A stretch of 64,000 bases of DNA from positions 1 through 64,000 of the forward strand of contig NW_013652089.1 in assembly GCF_000499385.1 (NCBI RefSeq). The letters run 5' to 3'. Shown one piece after another: positions 21,952-33,770 of this stretch (its first letter is position 1; the number at the start of each line of letters is the position of its first letter). This DNA is from Eimeria necatrix. Its lineage: Eukaryota > Apicomplexa > Conoidasida > Eucoccidiorida > Eimeriidae. The notes beneath the pieces are model-generated. The model ran no database searches, was not told the origin of the DNA, and saw nothing but the letters and a program-made list of their open reading frames with translations. Made by a program: the position numbers and the translations under genes.

Positions 21952-22434
21952 ATTGTTTCTGCTTAATGCAGCATCTGGAATTGCACAGCCACAGTAGGCT
22001 ATCAACAGCAACAACCAGCTCAGAAGAGAAGTAAACGGGTGGCCTGCTCCCTCTGAAGACACGCAACAACAAAAACGCGAAGCAGATAGCTTAAAGTAAG
22101 TAGCTCCTGCAAACGCTGATTCAGCTGCAACCAACCCAATCGCGGCGAAATTGAGACTAGCAGAAACAGTAGCAGCGACGTGTGCTTGCCTTCAAGTAAG
22201 GGGCACCCATAATGTTTTTGAAGCAGATCAAGTGAGGCCATCAGCCGTCGCTTAGCAGAGGCAGCGAAGCCGCGTTTCAACCGGCAGAGGCCCCTGAAAA
22301 GGAAGCAGAAAGTGCTCTTTGGGGCATGCGCGCTGGAAGGGCTGCGCAGAAACTTTGCCTACAGCGACAGAAACACTACAGCGATACCTAGCTAGCCAGG
22401 GCTACAGCGAAGGATAGCCAGCCAGCGAAGTAAC

Positions 22435-25400
22435 TTACAGCACAGCAGCTAGAAGCGACCCCTGTGGACCCCTACGGGCTCCCCCTAATCGGATTCCCTC
22501 AACTGCGTTGGAGAGGGCAGCAAACAGATTCAATTGATGCTGCCTTAGGTTGCTGCCGGGAGCACAGAAACCACCTTCTAGACCATAGGGTACAAGACGA
22601 GAACCATCGGACTCTGCTGCTTCTGCTGTGGATTGTCTCACAGCGGGACAATCCACCTTCTGCTGTTCTGAGAGCCCGGAGAAGCCGAGCCAGCTGTCGA
22701 ATTGCAGCAGCAACAACATCAACAGCCGGAGTAAGTGGTCGTCCGCCCATGCCGAGATGCCGTCAAGGCGTCTTCCCAAAACGTACCCCGGCTGTTGCTG
22801 CTGATGGGGCTGCTGCTGCTGCTGCTGCTGGATGCGTTGCTCCTGCTCGACGCGATATGCCGTCCACAACTTTGGCTCGGGTGGGGCCAGCGCAAGAAGT
22901 AACAGCTGACAAAGAAGGCCACCTCGTAGTGCTGCTGGGGCCGCAGCAATAAATTCAGGGGTCAAAATTTGTTTCACAGCCTCCCCATGAAATCCCTTTG
23001 GCGCCTTGAAGGGGTGCGGTAGGGAGGATTCAGTGGGAGCGACTTTCCTGATCAGCGAAGGACGGAGCTGATGCTCTTGGAATGGGAGGGTCCAGGCGGC
23101 CAACGCCCCTTGGGCGCCCAACCACCACCGGTCCAGCAAGGGGGCCCCTACCAGATCTCCATCTCCGTGCACTTCCTGGGAGTCCACAAGAGGAGTATCA
23201 ACTTTAGGAGGATGCAACACCAACTGTGTCAGCAGAAGCACCGAAAGACAAGCTGTGCCATTAGGCAACGGAGGCTTGACAGCCACGCGGCCCCACTGCA
23301 AGCACTCAAAAGGTGTTCCAGTTGGCGATCCCGCTGTTGGTACTGGCATTCTTCCTGTTTCAGCACATATCTGATGAGCATGCCTGTAGCGACAAAGGGG
23401 TAGGGCGTGGTGCTGCTGCTGCAGCTCGACAAAAAGGACAGAGGGGCTCCTTAAAGCGGCGGAGATGCAGAACCGCAGCAACACGGGCAGCGGAAGCAGC
23501 ATGGGACTTAAAGCATTAGCTCGAACAAGAGATAACCCAAGCGATAGGCAAACGCGGCGGTGAAACAGGAGCAAGCAGCTCTCACTGATATTTGGACTAC
23601 ATGCTGATGGAGCCGGTACTGCTGGTGCTGCTGCTGGTTGGGCAGCTGCTGCCACTGGTGGTGAAACTCTCAACTTCTGCTCTTGCAGAAGCCGTTTGGC
23701 TTCACCTGAAAATGCCCATAAGGCGGTGCAATCAGAGAAGTGTCGACAGACGGAAGTTGCGCTGCAGCAGCTGCAACAGATCTGCTGCTCGTACCGCAGC
23801 ACCTTCTGCAGAGCGCAGCCTAGGAGGGCACAGGCTGCTGCAGTAGCGATCAACTGTGTCTTGCTGCTGCAAGGAAGCATATGCGACCGCTTGTCCGCAA
23901 CAGCAGCCGCAGCAGAAGCAGCTGCTGCAGCCGCTTTCCTGTCGCCCCCACACCATTCTGGCAGTTGCATAGGATCTTGATGCAAAAGCACCAGCAGTTC
24001 GTCAAACACCAACCACAAGCCGACACCAGCGGAAATTCCTTCTCGCCTTAAAGCAGCTTGTATTGTAGGTCCATCCGTGTGGGGTAATTGCCATCGCAAG
24101 AAGGCCTCTGCTACAGCTTTGGCTCGGTTTCTCCAGGTGCTGCTGCATCTGCTACTACTACAGCTGTTACTGCTGCCACTCCCGCTAAACAAACTGCAGC
24201 ACCGGTTGCACTTAAGAGATGCCTTAGGCAGCACGGCGACACTAGTCGACTCTATGGGCGTTCCAGAGAAACAAGTTGTGGCACATTCGGATGTCCAGAC
24301 ATATGACTCCCCGCAGACGTAGTCGGTAGCGGGTATATCTCCTTCTGCTGCAGCGGCTGCAGCGGCTGCAGGCCACGTGATGGGCGCTGCCGCAACCCTA
24401 CATCGATGGCAGAATGTTTCCCTGCTCCTGCTACTGCCGCTGCAAAAGTGTTTTAGTTGAGAATCTGCCACGCTGTCGCAAGCACAAGAGTGTTGGCGTA
24501 CATGAGGACAGCGCTGTATTGGTTGCCAGATGTGCTGTTGCCGCACTTCAACATCATTGACAGCCACAGCGCCTTCTGCTGCCGCTGTTGCTGCCGCTAC
24601 TGCTGCCCTCAAGAACGCCTGCTGCCTCTGTTTATGCGTTGCAGCTGTAGAAACCTCTACAGGGACAAACGATGGTAGTGCTTGGCCGATTTCAAATACA
24701 AGGCCATACATTCGCCGCAGCTGGCACTCCTCTTGGCATTGCTTCTGAAGCTCTTCGTGCTTTCCCTGCTGGTGAGGCTCCCCTTTATTGTTTAATAGCT
24801 GCGAGAGGCGTTGCTGTACCATCCAGATCGTGTCTCCTGATGCTTCAAGTGCATCAGCATCAGCGCACAAACCTCCAGCCAAAGCAACTGTTGAGTGGGG
24901 AAGTGGCGGCAACGGGTCAGCGACGGCCAAAGGAACCCAAAGTTCGTCTTGCTGCTGCTGCTGAAGTTTCTCATTTATGCCGGTCCTTTCGGCGCCACGC
25001 GCAACTGCGGCTGTTGCTGCCGTTGGTGTTGTTTCTACCTCGTGTTGGTATCCCCCTAAAAAGCGCTGCACAAATAGCAGCAGTGGCAGCTGACTATTTA
25101 CATCACTTTGCTGCTGCTGCGACTGTTGTGCAGGACAAACGAAAAAACGGAGTCCACCCAACTCCAAAAGCAGAAACAAGGGAGAAAGCGGCATTTCCTG
25201 CTGACGCCACATTCCTGCTTGTGCTGCCCGCTGCTCCTGTTGCAGCTGCTGCCAAAGCCTGGTGCTCCCGATCAACTGCACTATAACGCCCTGAATGCAT
25301 ACTCCTTGCAAGAGCAGATCCCTCAGACGACGGCGGTAGGCTATGAGGAGTAAAGGGTCGTCTCTTTTGCCTTTGTTGCCACTGTTACTCCCGTTGTCGC

Positions 25401-28248
25401 ATGCACCATCCAGAAACTGCTTAAAATCAGAAAGGAAAAGAGCGACGCTGATCCTTCGGGCACCTGCGAGCACTCGTAATAAGTCTGTCCCTCCAGTGTC
25501 CCGTAAAGGACCTACTCTGCTGCCAGGGTCATCGTCCGGTGCGGTGCTGCCCATACGAAGAGCTGTAGGGGGTGTTACTCCTGCTGTTGCTGTTGCAGTG
25601 TCTGGGGGTGGACCAGACGCTGGGACATGCGGCTCTTGCTGCTGTTGCTGTCGCTGCTGCTGGCTTACCAACTTGTCGATGCTCCGGCTGCGGAGGCGCC
25701 TGAGAGTTGACGCTAGGCCCTGGCGGCTCAGGCTACGGACCACAGGGCCGCTGCTCTGCTGCGGCAGCTGCTGCAGCTCCTGGTGCTGCTCTCGATCTGT
25801 CTTCGGCCTTGAAATCCGTCCTCTGCCTCGTAAAAGAAGACCCATTAGCTTTCCTCCGCTGGACTGTTGTTGTTGCCGCTGCGGCTGTGCAGCAGCAGTG
25901 TCAAATAAACTTCGAGCTGCCGCTGCAGCAGTGGACATGCTGCTGTAACGGCGAGGCATTGACAACCCGGTGCTACCTGACTGCTGCCGGGGCTGTTGCT
26001 GCTGCTGCTGCTGCTGCTGCACCAGAGCATCTGGGGGCTCTGGAGGGAGTCGACAAGCTTCGCAAGTGCATGTCAAGAGCTGATGCAGCAGAGGAGTGGG
26101 GTGCTCCTCCTGCTGCAAAAGAAAAGCAATGCATCCTGCGGCAAATTGCTGCAGCTCACGCTGCAGCAGCAGCAACGCTTTCTGCCACTGGATACACCGC
26201 AACAGCTGTTGCTGACACAGGTCAGGAGCGCCCTGCTCTTTGGTCATTGGGCTGCTGCTTTTGCTGTTGCTGTCCTCTCGAACTGAACTACAGAGGTAAG
26301 GAAGCGGTAGGACGTCAATGACGTGTACAGATAAAGCACAAAAAAGCTGTTGCTCTTCTGCCTTGCTGCCATGCAGATTCAGCTGGAATGTTGCTGCTTC
26401 TCCCACGCGGCAGCACCATAGGGCGCGAAGAAGCAGGGCTTCTCCTGCTGCAGTCCACGGCTTTGTGTCTTCCTCCTCCTGTTGCTGCCTTTCCAGAAGC
26501 GTGAGGTACGCGGGGTGCAGGTGCAGCAGTAGACGCTGGGACGTGCCAGGCTGGTTGCGGGCTGCTGCTGACGGACGTAGCAAAAGAGAGGGCGTGTGCA
26601 CTTGGACATCAGCAATGCAGCAACAATGAGCAGGTGGGTATGCGCTGCTGTTATTGCTGCTGTTTCCTTTGTTGCTGCTCCCGCTGCTGTTGCCTCCCTT
26701 GATTTTAAAGAAAAGGTGTGTCTTGCTGCCACAGTCTAGGAAGGGTGAAGAAATACGGTGCTTCAGCGATGCGTGCAGGAGCAAAGAGCCAGCATTCTTT
26801 TGCTTACCCACTTGAGCTGTATCTGCAGATAGAGTAGCATCGCCTGGCTCTCTACGAGTTCTTTGGACCTGTCGAATAGTTACGAAGCTGAAGGGCGTCT
26901 GCTGTCGTTGTTGCTGTTGTTGCTGCGCCCCATCTTTCCCATCACCGCAAGGACCTCCCGTCAGAGGAGGGAGGTCCTCTTGCACCACTCTCAGAAGTGG
27001 CCGATACGGCGCACTGGGCAATACTGGTGCGCCCCCTGAAGCAGCAGCATGAGCTGCAGCAGTGGAGGCTCTTGCTGCAGCCGTAGCCTGCTGCAGCTGG
27101 GTCTCTCTTACTATGCTCTCGCTCCGAGCTTCGCGGAGCAGAAGCCGTCGGTCTTCCTGTGAAAGATAACTGCTTGGCAGGCCGTCCTCTAAAGTAGGAG
27201 GGAACTCGCAGGAAGTCTGCCACGATCCCAAGTCCTCTCGGCTCACGTCGCCTTCTTCGGAGGCCTCAAGCCCGCACATGTTGCAGCAGCACATCTGCTG
27301 TGCCTCCTCTGTTGCATCCCTTGCTGTAGTTTCGGCTATTGTTGTGGGTGCTGCCGCTGCTGCTGCTGTTAGGTTGGAGGCAAGGCGCACGTATGGGCAG
27401 TCTCCCACTTCCTCCCCTTGCTGCTGCTGCTGCTCCTTCAGCATTGTTAATAGCTCTTGGATCGCTGACCCGAAGAGCCTTTGCAGCCTGAGCCACTCAA
27501 TCTGCCAAAAGCGGAGAGGCAATCCACCAGCAATCTTGACAACAGCAGCATCTCTCTCTTGCTGGTCTTGCTGCTGCAACAAGCGATAGAATGCAGTGTA
27601 GAAATCCTGCCTCCAAAGACAAGCCAGCTTCCACGGGCTTGGCGGGGCACAAACCCGCAGCATCGGCACGCCTGTGGAGTTTGCTTTTGCATACACCTGG
27701 GGCCTGCTGGAGCAGCTGCTGCTGACGCAGTTACGCAACACGGGAAGGTCATCCATTTGGTCGAGGCTATGCGGGCATTTCAGCTTGCTCGCAAGAGCCG
27801 CAGCCTCCGCTGATGCGGCAGCCCCAACTCTACTTAAAATGATGCGTAGCCGCGAAACTTGGGAGGGATCTAAGCAAACTAGCTGCAGTGCAGGCCTCAA
27901 CTGAGTTGCCGTTTCCTCCTCTGGAGGGCCCGAAGAGGAGCCCTGGAGGCTTTTTCGTACCCATACTTGAATCGGCGACTTTTCTCCTTGGTCAAATTGC
28001 AGCAGCAACGGAAGCCGACCAGCCAGGGTGTCGGCTATCTCTGCCTCAGAGCAGATGGTGAGCCCGACTTGCTGCAGCTGCAGCAGCAGCTGCGACGGCA
28101 GCTCCTGCTGCAGCTGCTGCGCAGTTGAAGCACTGCTACTGCGTATATATAGATCCCTGGGTTGCTGCCCTTTACCTATCAACTGCGTTGTAGCTTCTGA
28201 TAAACGGCCTCGCCTAGAAGAGTTCAGAGTGGTTGGGTTTGCGCCCAT
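22435..28248 (-). CDS. Very large intronless protein, unknown function
   Basis: One uninterrupted frame. The first ATG is at 28248 (MGANPTTLNSS), giving about 1,937 residues; upstream codons in frame are alanine repeat without an ATG. Homopolymer runs of Q, A and S alternate with conserved-looking segments: WKLACLWRQDFYTAFYRLL (about residues 220-240), LRFWQIEWLRLQRLFGSAIQ, QRLLLHLHPAYLTLLERQ, FCALSVHVIDVLPLPYL, FLRWQLPHTDG and GLWLVFDELLVLL. Cysteine pairs (CNRCC, CCCNMCGL) occur but not in a zinc-finger pattern I can name. No signal peptide or clear membrane segment is seen. I cannot assign a family. The lack of introns contrasts with its neighbours. Confidence 0.75.
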   Translation of the reverse strand: MGANPTTLNSSRRGRLSEATTQLIGKGQQPRDLYIRSSSASTAQQLQQELPSQLLLQLQQVGLTICSEAEIADTLAGRLPLLLQFDQGEKSPIQVWVRKSLQGSSSGPPEEETATQLRPALQLVCLDPSQVSRLRIILSRVGAAASAEAAALASKLKCPHSLDQMDDLPVLRNCVSSSCSSRPQVYAKANSTGVPMLRVCAPPSPWKLACLWRQDFYTAFYRLLQQQDQQERDAAVVKIAGGLPLRFWQIEWLRLQRLFGSAIQELLTMLKEQQQQQGEEVGDCPYVRLASNLTAAAAAAPTTIAETTARDATEEAQQMCCCNMCGLEASEEGDVSREDLGSWQTSCEFPPTLEDGLPSSYLSQEDRRLLLREARSESIVRETQLQQATAAARASTAAAHAAASGGAPVLPSAPYRPLLRVVQEDLPPLTGGPCGDGKDGAQQQQQQRQQTPFSFVTIRQVQRTRREPGDATLSADTAQVGKQKNAGSLLLHASLKHRISSPFLDCGSKTHLFFKIKGGNSSGSSNKGNSSNNSSAYPPAHCCCIADVQVHTPSLLLRPSAAARNQPGTSQRLLLHLHPAYLTLLERQQQEEEDTKPWTAAGEALLLRALWCCRVGEAATFQLNLHGSKAEEQQLFCALSVHVIDVLPLPYLCSSVREDSNSKSSSPMTKEQGAPDLCQQQLLRCIQWQKALLLLQRELQQFAAGCIAFLLQQEEHPTPLLHQLLTCTCEACRLPPEPPDALVQQQQQQQQQPRQQSGSTGLSMPRRYSSMSTAAAAARSLFDTAAAQPQRQQQQSSGGKLMGLLLRGRGRISRPKTDREQHQELQQLPQQSSGPVVRSLSRQGLASTLRRLRSRSIDKLVSQQQRQQQQQEPHVPASGPPPDTATATAGVTPPTALRMGSTAPDDDPGSRVGPLRDTGGTDLLRVLAGARRISVALFLSDFKQFLDGACDNGSNSGNKGKRDDPLLLIAYRRRLRDLLLQGVCIQGVIVQLIGSTRLWQQLQQEQRAAQAGMWRQQEMPLSPLFLLLELGGLRFFVCPAQQSQQQQSDVNSQLPLLLFVQRFLGGYQHEVETTPTAATAAVARGAERTGINEKLQQQQQDELWVPLAVADPLPPLPHSTVALAGGLCADADALEASGDTIWMVQQRLSQLLNNKGEPHQQGKHEELQKQCQEECQLRRMYGLVFEIGQALPSFVPVEVSTAATHKQRQQAFLRAAVAAATAAAEGAVAVNDVEVRQQHIWQPIQRCPHVRQHSCACDSVADSQLKHFCSGSSRSRETFCHRCRVAAAPITWPAAAAAAAAEGDIPATDYVCGESYVWTSECATTCFSGTPIESTSVAVLPKASLKCNRCCSLFSGSGSSNSCSSSRCSSTWRNRAKAVAEAFLRWQLPHTDGPTIQAALRREGISAGVGLWLVFDELLVLLHQDPMQLPEWCGGDRKAAAAAASAAAAVADKRSHMLPCSSKTQLIATAAACALLGCALQKVLRYEQQICCSCCSATSVCRHFSDCTALWAFSGEAKRLLQEQKLRVSPPVAAAAQPAAAPAVPAPSACSPNISESCLLLFHRRVCLSLGLSLVRANALSPMLLPLPVLLRFCISAALRSPSVLFVELQQQHHALPLCRYRHAHQICAETGRMPVPTAGSPTGTPFECLQWGRVAVKPPLPNGTACLSVLLLTQLVLHPPKVDTPLVDSQEVHGDGDLVGAPLLDRWWLGAQGALAAWTLPFQEHQLRPSLIRKVAPTESSLPHPFKAPKGFHGEAVKQILTPEFIAAAPAALRGGLLCQLLLLALAPPEPKLWTAYRVEQEQRIQQQQQQQPHQQQQPGYVLGRRLDGISAWADDHLLRLLMLLLLQFDSWLGFSGLSEQQKVDCPAVRQSTAEAAESDGSRLVPYGLEGGFCAPGSNLRQHQLNLFAALSNAVEGIRLGGARRGPQGSLLAAVL

Positions 28249-28299
28249 CTTTACGGCAGCAGCAGCGGCTGCTGCGGCAGCAGGCCACAACACCAAGTG

Positions 28300-29019
28300 T
28301 TGCTGCTGCTGTTGTTGTAAAATGCAGTGCGTTAGCTGGGGCGCATGAGACGATTGTCGCCCTTGGCAGCTGGGCCCGCGTAGGGGCCCTTCTTCCCCTG
28401 CCGACCGACCAAAAGGGGGAGGTCAAAGGCTGCAATGAAAATTTAAGAGTATACAGATTCAATATAAGCTATAATTTGCATAAGCAAGCATCCAAGGAAA
28501 GATGTAGGGACCCTATGCCGTGAGAGGTTCGGCAGCGGCACAGACAGCGGGCTGCAGACGACAGGAGACGTTGAGCAAGCATTTGTGTCCCCTTTCCTCG
28601 CCTTTAATAGATGAACCACAACAAAAAAATAGATTAAATCTCAGTCCATAAAGGCCGTTTTCATGCAAAAGCTGCGAAAAACCAGTGGGGGCTGCCGACG
28701 CCTGCCAGCCCTGAAGTCTGCTGGACAGCCAGTGATCATTCATGCACATAGTATGGTAGGTTTGTCCTCATACTTTTTAATTATTGATTGTCCTTGAATA
28801 GGTATTGTATAGAATATGCAGCATTCCATTAAACGCGATTGTTTATATGTTCGGTCGTGCACACACGGCGGTGTTGTGACCTGGTTCAAGAAGGCGTACA
28901 TTCCAGTGAGAGAGGCACCGTGTATGAAGGTTGCCAAAAAACCCATTTGCATTAAAAAAGGAAAAACGGAACATCTTCTCTGGCGTCTTAGCAACATTTT
29001 CAAACTGGTTCCCTCCCGC
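28300..29019. other. Intergenic, 5' of the large ORF and upstream of the tRNA
   Basis: Short of triplet repeats after about 28320. It probably holds the promoter and 5' UTR of the minus-strand large ORF and the upstream region of the tRNA gene, but no specific motif can be supported. Confidence 0.4.
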
Positions 29020-29091
29020 AGCACCGTAGCTCAGTGGGAGAGTGGGGGGCTCATAACCCCCAGGTCCATGGATCGAAACCATGCGGTGCTA
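29020..29091 (+). tRNA. Initiator tRNA-Met (CAT)
   Basis: The cloverleaf folds completely: acceptor AGCACCG with CGGTGCT (7/7 pairs), D arm GCTC...GAGT, anticodon stem GGGGG with CCCCC around loop CTCATAA (anticodon 29052-29054), variable AGGTC, T arm CATGG with CCATG, and discriminator A at 29091. Eukaryotic initiator marks are present: an A1:U72 pair, three or more consecutive G:C pairs in the anticodon stem, and a T loop reading ATCGAAA (A54 and A60) in place of TTC. No intron and no encoded CCA. Box A is TAGCTCAGTGG (29027-29037) and box B is GGATCGAAACC (29070-29080). Confidence 0.97.
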
Positions 29092-29099
29092 GGAAGTGG

Positions 29100-29107
29100 T
29101 TTCTTTT
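29100..29107 (+). terminator. RNA polymerase III terminator of the tRNA
   Basis: TTTCTTTT lies eight bases after the mature tRNA end, the position expected for a T-rich Pol III stop. Confidence 0.6.
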
Positions 29108-32100
29108 GCTGAGTGCTTTTCTTCTTCTGTATGTTTTGCTCCGTTGCAATACTTGGCAATCCCCGCAGCTCATAAGGGTGTGAAACGTTTATCTGGCCAC
29201 TTGCAAACAAGACCCTGTTCTACTGCACGATCATTGACCTCCGTTCCAGCGAGTGTGCCTAGGAAAGCGCCATTTCTCTGAGAAAGCCGCGTCAAGAGAG
29301 CTTAGAGGCGCCATTCTTCTCAGAAAGCTGCACGAAAAGGGCGTACCAGCCCAGTTCGAGATCAATCTATGATGGGGATTTCTGGCTAGAATTAAGTGCT
29401 CTTGCTGAGGGTTCCTCACAAGCTTTAAAAAGAAGCCCCTCTACAGCTGAAGCGCTGCGAATCTGTAAAACAGTGACAAGCGGTCAATTAGCTAGGTAGC
29501 GCATCTTCATAGGTGAGGCAAGCCGAGTCTCAGGGACGGTGAGCAAGGGGTAGGCATCGAAAGTGGTGTCTTTGGTGAAACCCAGAAGCTCCAACGATCT
29601 CCACAGGCTACAAAAGATCGGTGGCCAAAAAACTGCACTGCCTGCCGCAAAAAGGGCTTCAATTTCCAGCGTGGTGGTGTGAGTGCATGGTAGTTAGGTT
29701 AGATATGCGCAGCGGGACCCCAAGAAGGACTCATAAGAATACAAGTACAATAATGTGGGTGTTGCATTCTGGACGCTCTCAGCTGGTATTGACATCCTGA
29801 AACAAGGCGAACCCGTCAAGTTTCCCAGCGCTGTAAGCCTTGCCTGAGATCTCGGCCTTTCTAAACCGGCCACAACTCTTGGGCTGCTAAAGCTCGCTAC
29901 AAGCATTTCTCCACGTGCACTTTGAAACTTTACCGCGATTCGTCTTTCGCGAGCTCAGAGGGGGGGTAGCTATTTACTGAAAACAGCACGCAGTATGACA
30001 CTTGCAATCATTAAAAGAGCCTGCAGCGTTCTGTCGTGTAAGAAGGGGCAACTTGTCGAAGCACTGCACTCTTTGGCAAGTCAAAACACTATTGCCGCGA
30101 GTGGGGCATCTTGGGGCACCACGCACGAGACGCCTCGACAAGCAGCAAAAGAAGTGCTAGCTGGGGTACGACTGAATAAATTAGCCAAGACGAATTAAAA
30201 AATGCCGCAGCGTCCCAACCTAATTTCAAAAATGTTGCTGAAGACGACAAAGTCATTTAGATACACAGTTCAAAAAATTCACTGAAAGCCATTGGGGCGG
30301 CTTGTTGCTCTGCCGGCTCCTCCAGCACGACGTGCATACAGGTCCATACAGCCTATTTAGTTAACTGCATCACGCTTCCTCTTCGGGCTTATCACCAGTG
30401 ATGCGACCGAGGCCAACTAGGGAATGCTGCGGATTACGCTTTCCGGCCTGAATCCATCAACAACAGCGTTAGCTATTTTGCGCCGCTTTTTGCGGAGGTC
30501 ACTGACGAAGGCTTATGTGCAACTCATCGGCCCTTCGCTACTGATTATATCTTGAGTAAGGATCATTCGTATAATCTGTGCCAGGGAACATGCTTTCCCT
30601 ATTAAAGGTCTAAAACACACGGTACACGGCGAGGCCCCTTGTTATGTGCCTCTGCATGCTTGTACAGGGCTCATGTGGCTTTGTTTGAGCACAAAAACAT
30701 TGTTGCGCGCTTCGAGTTTAGTTGTCTGTGTATGGAGTCGTGCTGCACACGGCCACTGGCCATACAGAGAAATCGCTTAGCTCGGTAGAAGAAGCTGCAT
30801 CCAGAGGGTGCCTTCCGCAGGCCTAATGCAAAAGACCTCGTCTTCTGATGCTCAGGTGACGCTTGGCCAGCTGATACCGGTCCACGACGGGAAGGGCGCG
30901 CAGAGGTCGGCAGATCAATCCTGCTTGCGTGCGAAGTGGCAACTTTCTAAGCCTCTTCGTCGACCTATATCTCGTTGTCAAAGAAAAAAAATCGCGGCAG
31001 ATAGCAGTGCGAGTGTGAAGCCCCTCGTTAAAAGTTGGTATTTTTTGTATTGTAACTTGCGCTAATCTCAATAGTTTAGCTCCAAAGACATGCAACAAAT
31101 GACGCTCTGTGGTAGCATCTAATGGAATTTTTTGCATGAGGTTGGCGACGATCTGATGCATCGTGTGGCTTGATTAACACGATTACTGCCTTATCAAAGT
31201 GGGCACCCAGGTAAGTTTTCCAGTTTGGAGGTTTATGATTTAAGGGCCGAGTAGGCACACAGGGTGCTTGGTGGAAAGCAGTTGTACCTCACTACTGTGA
31301 TTTACTAAAATTAAGCAAAGCTGAGCAATGCTCTTCACGAGCATGTGATTTCAAGACCGTGTTTGGTGTGGCAAAAGCTGCTTGGAGATAAGGCATAAGC
31401 GCTCTGCCAGTGGAGTTTGCCGTAGCGGAGGGGAAACTTTATCACCTTCATTAGTGCACAGCACCTTTCATCTTCTCTGGAAAGTCCTTTGCGAGCCTTA
31501 CTTACGTCCGTTTTGTCTTTGTCAGTTCACCCACGCGCATAAGCAGCTACCTTCTGTTGACTTAGTTATCCTGCAAAATTATGTAACCTCTTGTCTACAC
31601 TACTTTTTTCACTAAAAAATCGTGGGAAAACAGCCAAACTCGAGGTCCTTGTCGCTTGGCCTCGCAAGTGTTCTTGTTGGTGTTGGCTGCTTGCTCTGCT
31701 CGGAAAATGCCTGAGATACTGCCACAATTCTCAACTGGAGACTCTCAGCATGGTTCCTTATGGGCGCATTTAGAAGGTTTTCTCGCATGACAAAATGAAC
31801 TCAACTGGCGCTGCTCCTTCAAGAGCAGTGGGAGGGCTACTAGCAGCCTTGTTGCTTGCAGGCCTTTGCCAATTGCGCCTCTCTGTGCTACATTGCCCAC
31901 AAGACCTCACGATTCGAATCGTCTTCGAGCGTATATTTCGCGCGCTCCGTTTCAACTTGCAGGAGGAGAAACGATGCTCGGGTCACGCTGAGCTTTCTGC
32001 TTTCTCTTATATCTGCAATCCTTCTGATTTCTGCCCTTGCCTGCACTCTTATTATTGGAGGTTCAGCGCAGCCACTGTCTGAGCTTTCGCCATCTCTTCC

Positions 32101-33770
32101 TCCTGGGCTGGTGAAGCCAGGAACTCAAAGTGCCGACATGTCCGTGGTTGCCGCTAGCACACGATGCGGCGTAAACACGTACCTTCATCTCCTTTCTCCA
32201 ACATCTGCACTATAGAATGTAACTACGGCGAACGCGAATTCTTCGAGAGTCCTGGGAAAGCATGGAAGGCTGCTCTGCGGCAGCTTTTGTTCCGGAAAGC
32301 CATAAGCTTGGCGGGACTCATTACAGACTCTTCTGGGCATTCAACCGTCTTCCACTCTTCATTCTGTTGAGCCAGCGCTCTGTTGTGCATTTTACATCTG
32401 CAGTTCGGAGAACCGAGGTGTTCTATTTTCTCTCACTTGTAAAAGAACTCGGGCAGCAAAGCTGCAAGTAAGGTGACAACTTTGCTAGTGAATACTACTT
32501 TGTACCCAGCAGATCAGAATGACGCCATCGGATCACTTAATGTTACCTAAACGAGCGCAGTATACAGGAACAAGATGTTCTTTAGGAAGCGAGGTCACAT
32601 GCGGTCGACGTGGCGCCTCCACATGATTTCTTCAAAGAAGCGTCTCTAGTTGGTAGCGAAACGCGCAGGATGAAACTACATGTTACTGCAAGTAAATTTA
32701 TCACTCGAGGATTCCGGGTGGTTCTTGGAGGCATGGTGAGCCCTTCACTCACTTCTCTTATGCCACACTACCCAAGCAACCAAAGGCCTACTGCTCTCCA
32801 TCAAGTGGTTATGTTGCTTAGTCCCCTCCATATGCCAGGGAGCATGTTACTCGTGCCTCGAATACGACGCATTACTCACAGTCAGTCCTCTTTGCGGCAT
32901 TTTTGACTTTAGTCTCATGCCTGCAATTGCGTGCACGCCTGACTCTGCTTCTTATTTAGTTGTACTGTCACTGATTATGAAAGTAGAAACACCTCTGTGT
33001 GGCAGTCTTCCTCTCTTCCTAAAACGGTACTTCTGAAAGCCGTCACCCTGGTGTCAACCGTCAAAGAAGCACTACTAAAACTGCGAGAAGATCCTGCACC
33101 CTTCGCGAATGTTCCAACATCCACTGCCACGAGACTGGAGGCAGTATTGTGTCTGAACAGATGAAGATATAAATATCTCCATGGGACGTACTTCCACACG
33201 GAGAATGCCCCGCAATCGGCCAGTAGCAGCATGAGTAGGCCAGCCCTCTCCCTTAGTAATGAACCTTTCAATGATACTTAAAACAGTGACTGTGCTCAGT
33301 TGTGTTTCATTTTCAGTAAGGAAAGGAGCAGCAACACACAAGTGTGGCAGGGGACCTCAAAACGAACTCTTTCTACTAATAGAGTGAGGGCTAAGGCTAC
33401 TAAGGTTCAGCTACAAGCTGACAGTTGACGGTACGGCCATATCATGTAAATTTCCAAGCTTACGACTTCCAATTTAATGCTCACATTTAGGGTCAAGGGC
33501 TTTGGGCTTGGTTTACAGTTTTTAGCGGTTGGGGTGAGCACGCTGCTACTCCGTGGGCATCAATGTGCTTTTGACAGCTAGGGCATTTTTAATGAGTTAA
33601 TCAGATTCAGTATGTACACTTCACAAGAGCGGATAAACAGGGAAAATTAAAGCACGATCCTAAGCTTAAACTGTGCGTGGAGTCCCCCCAAGGTGCCTGC
33701 TCCGGCATGGGAGAGCCCCTGGCCGACCGCCTTGAACCCACAGCAGCCTGCAAGCTCCTTGTCTCTTTAG
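29108..33770. other. Repeat-poor intergenic region; one weak membrane-protein candidate
   Basis: Largely free of CAG and telomere-like repeats, with no domain-bearing frame. The only candidate is 31795-32215. One frame (31795-32082) opens with a signal-like MNSTGAAPSRAVGGLLAALL. An overlapping frame (31856-32215) holds a 20-residue membrane segment (LSFLLSLISAILLISALACT). These could be parts of a small spliced gene. Two overlapping minus-strand frames near 30823-31258 carry nothing recognisable. Confidence 0.35.

Noticed and set aside
25343..26321. Plus-strand frames opposite the 1,937-codon ORF
   Set aside because: Leu/Cys/Ala runs mirror the minus-strand repeats, and the minus frame is far longer and better composed.
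31270..31345. Possible 5S rRNA or small RNA gene
   Set aside because: Only a few short strings resemble 5S internal control sequence; no folding arms or terminator fit.
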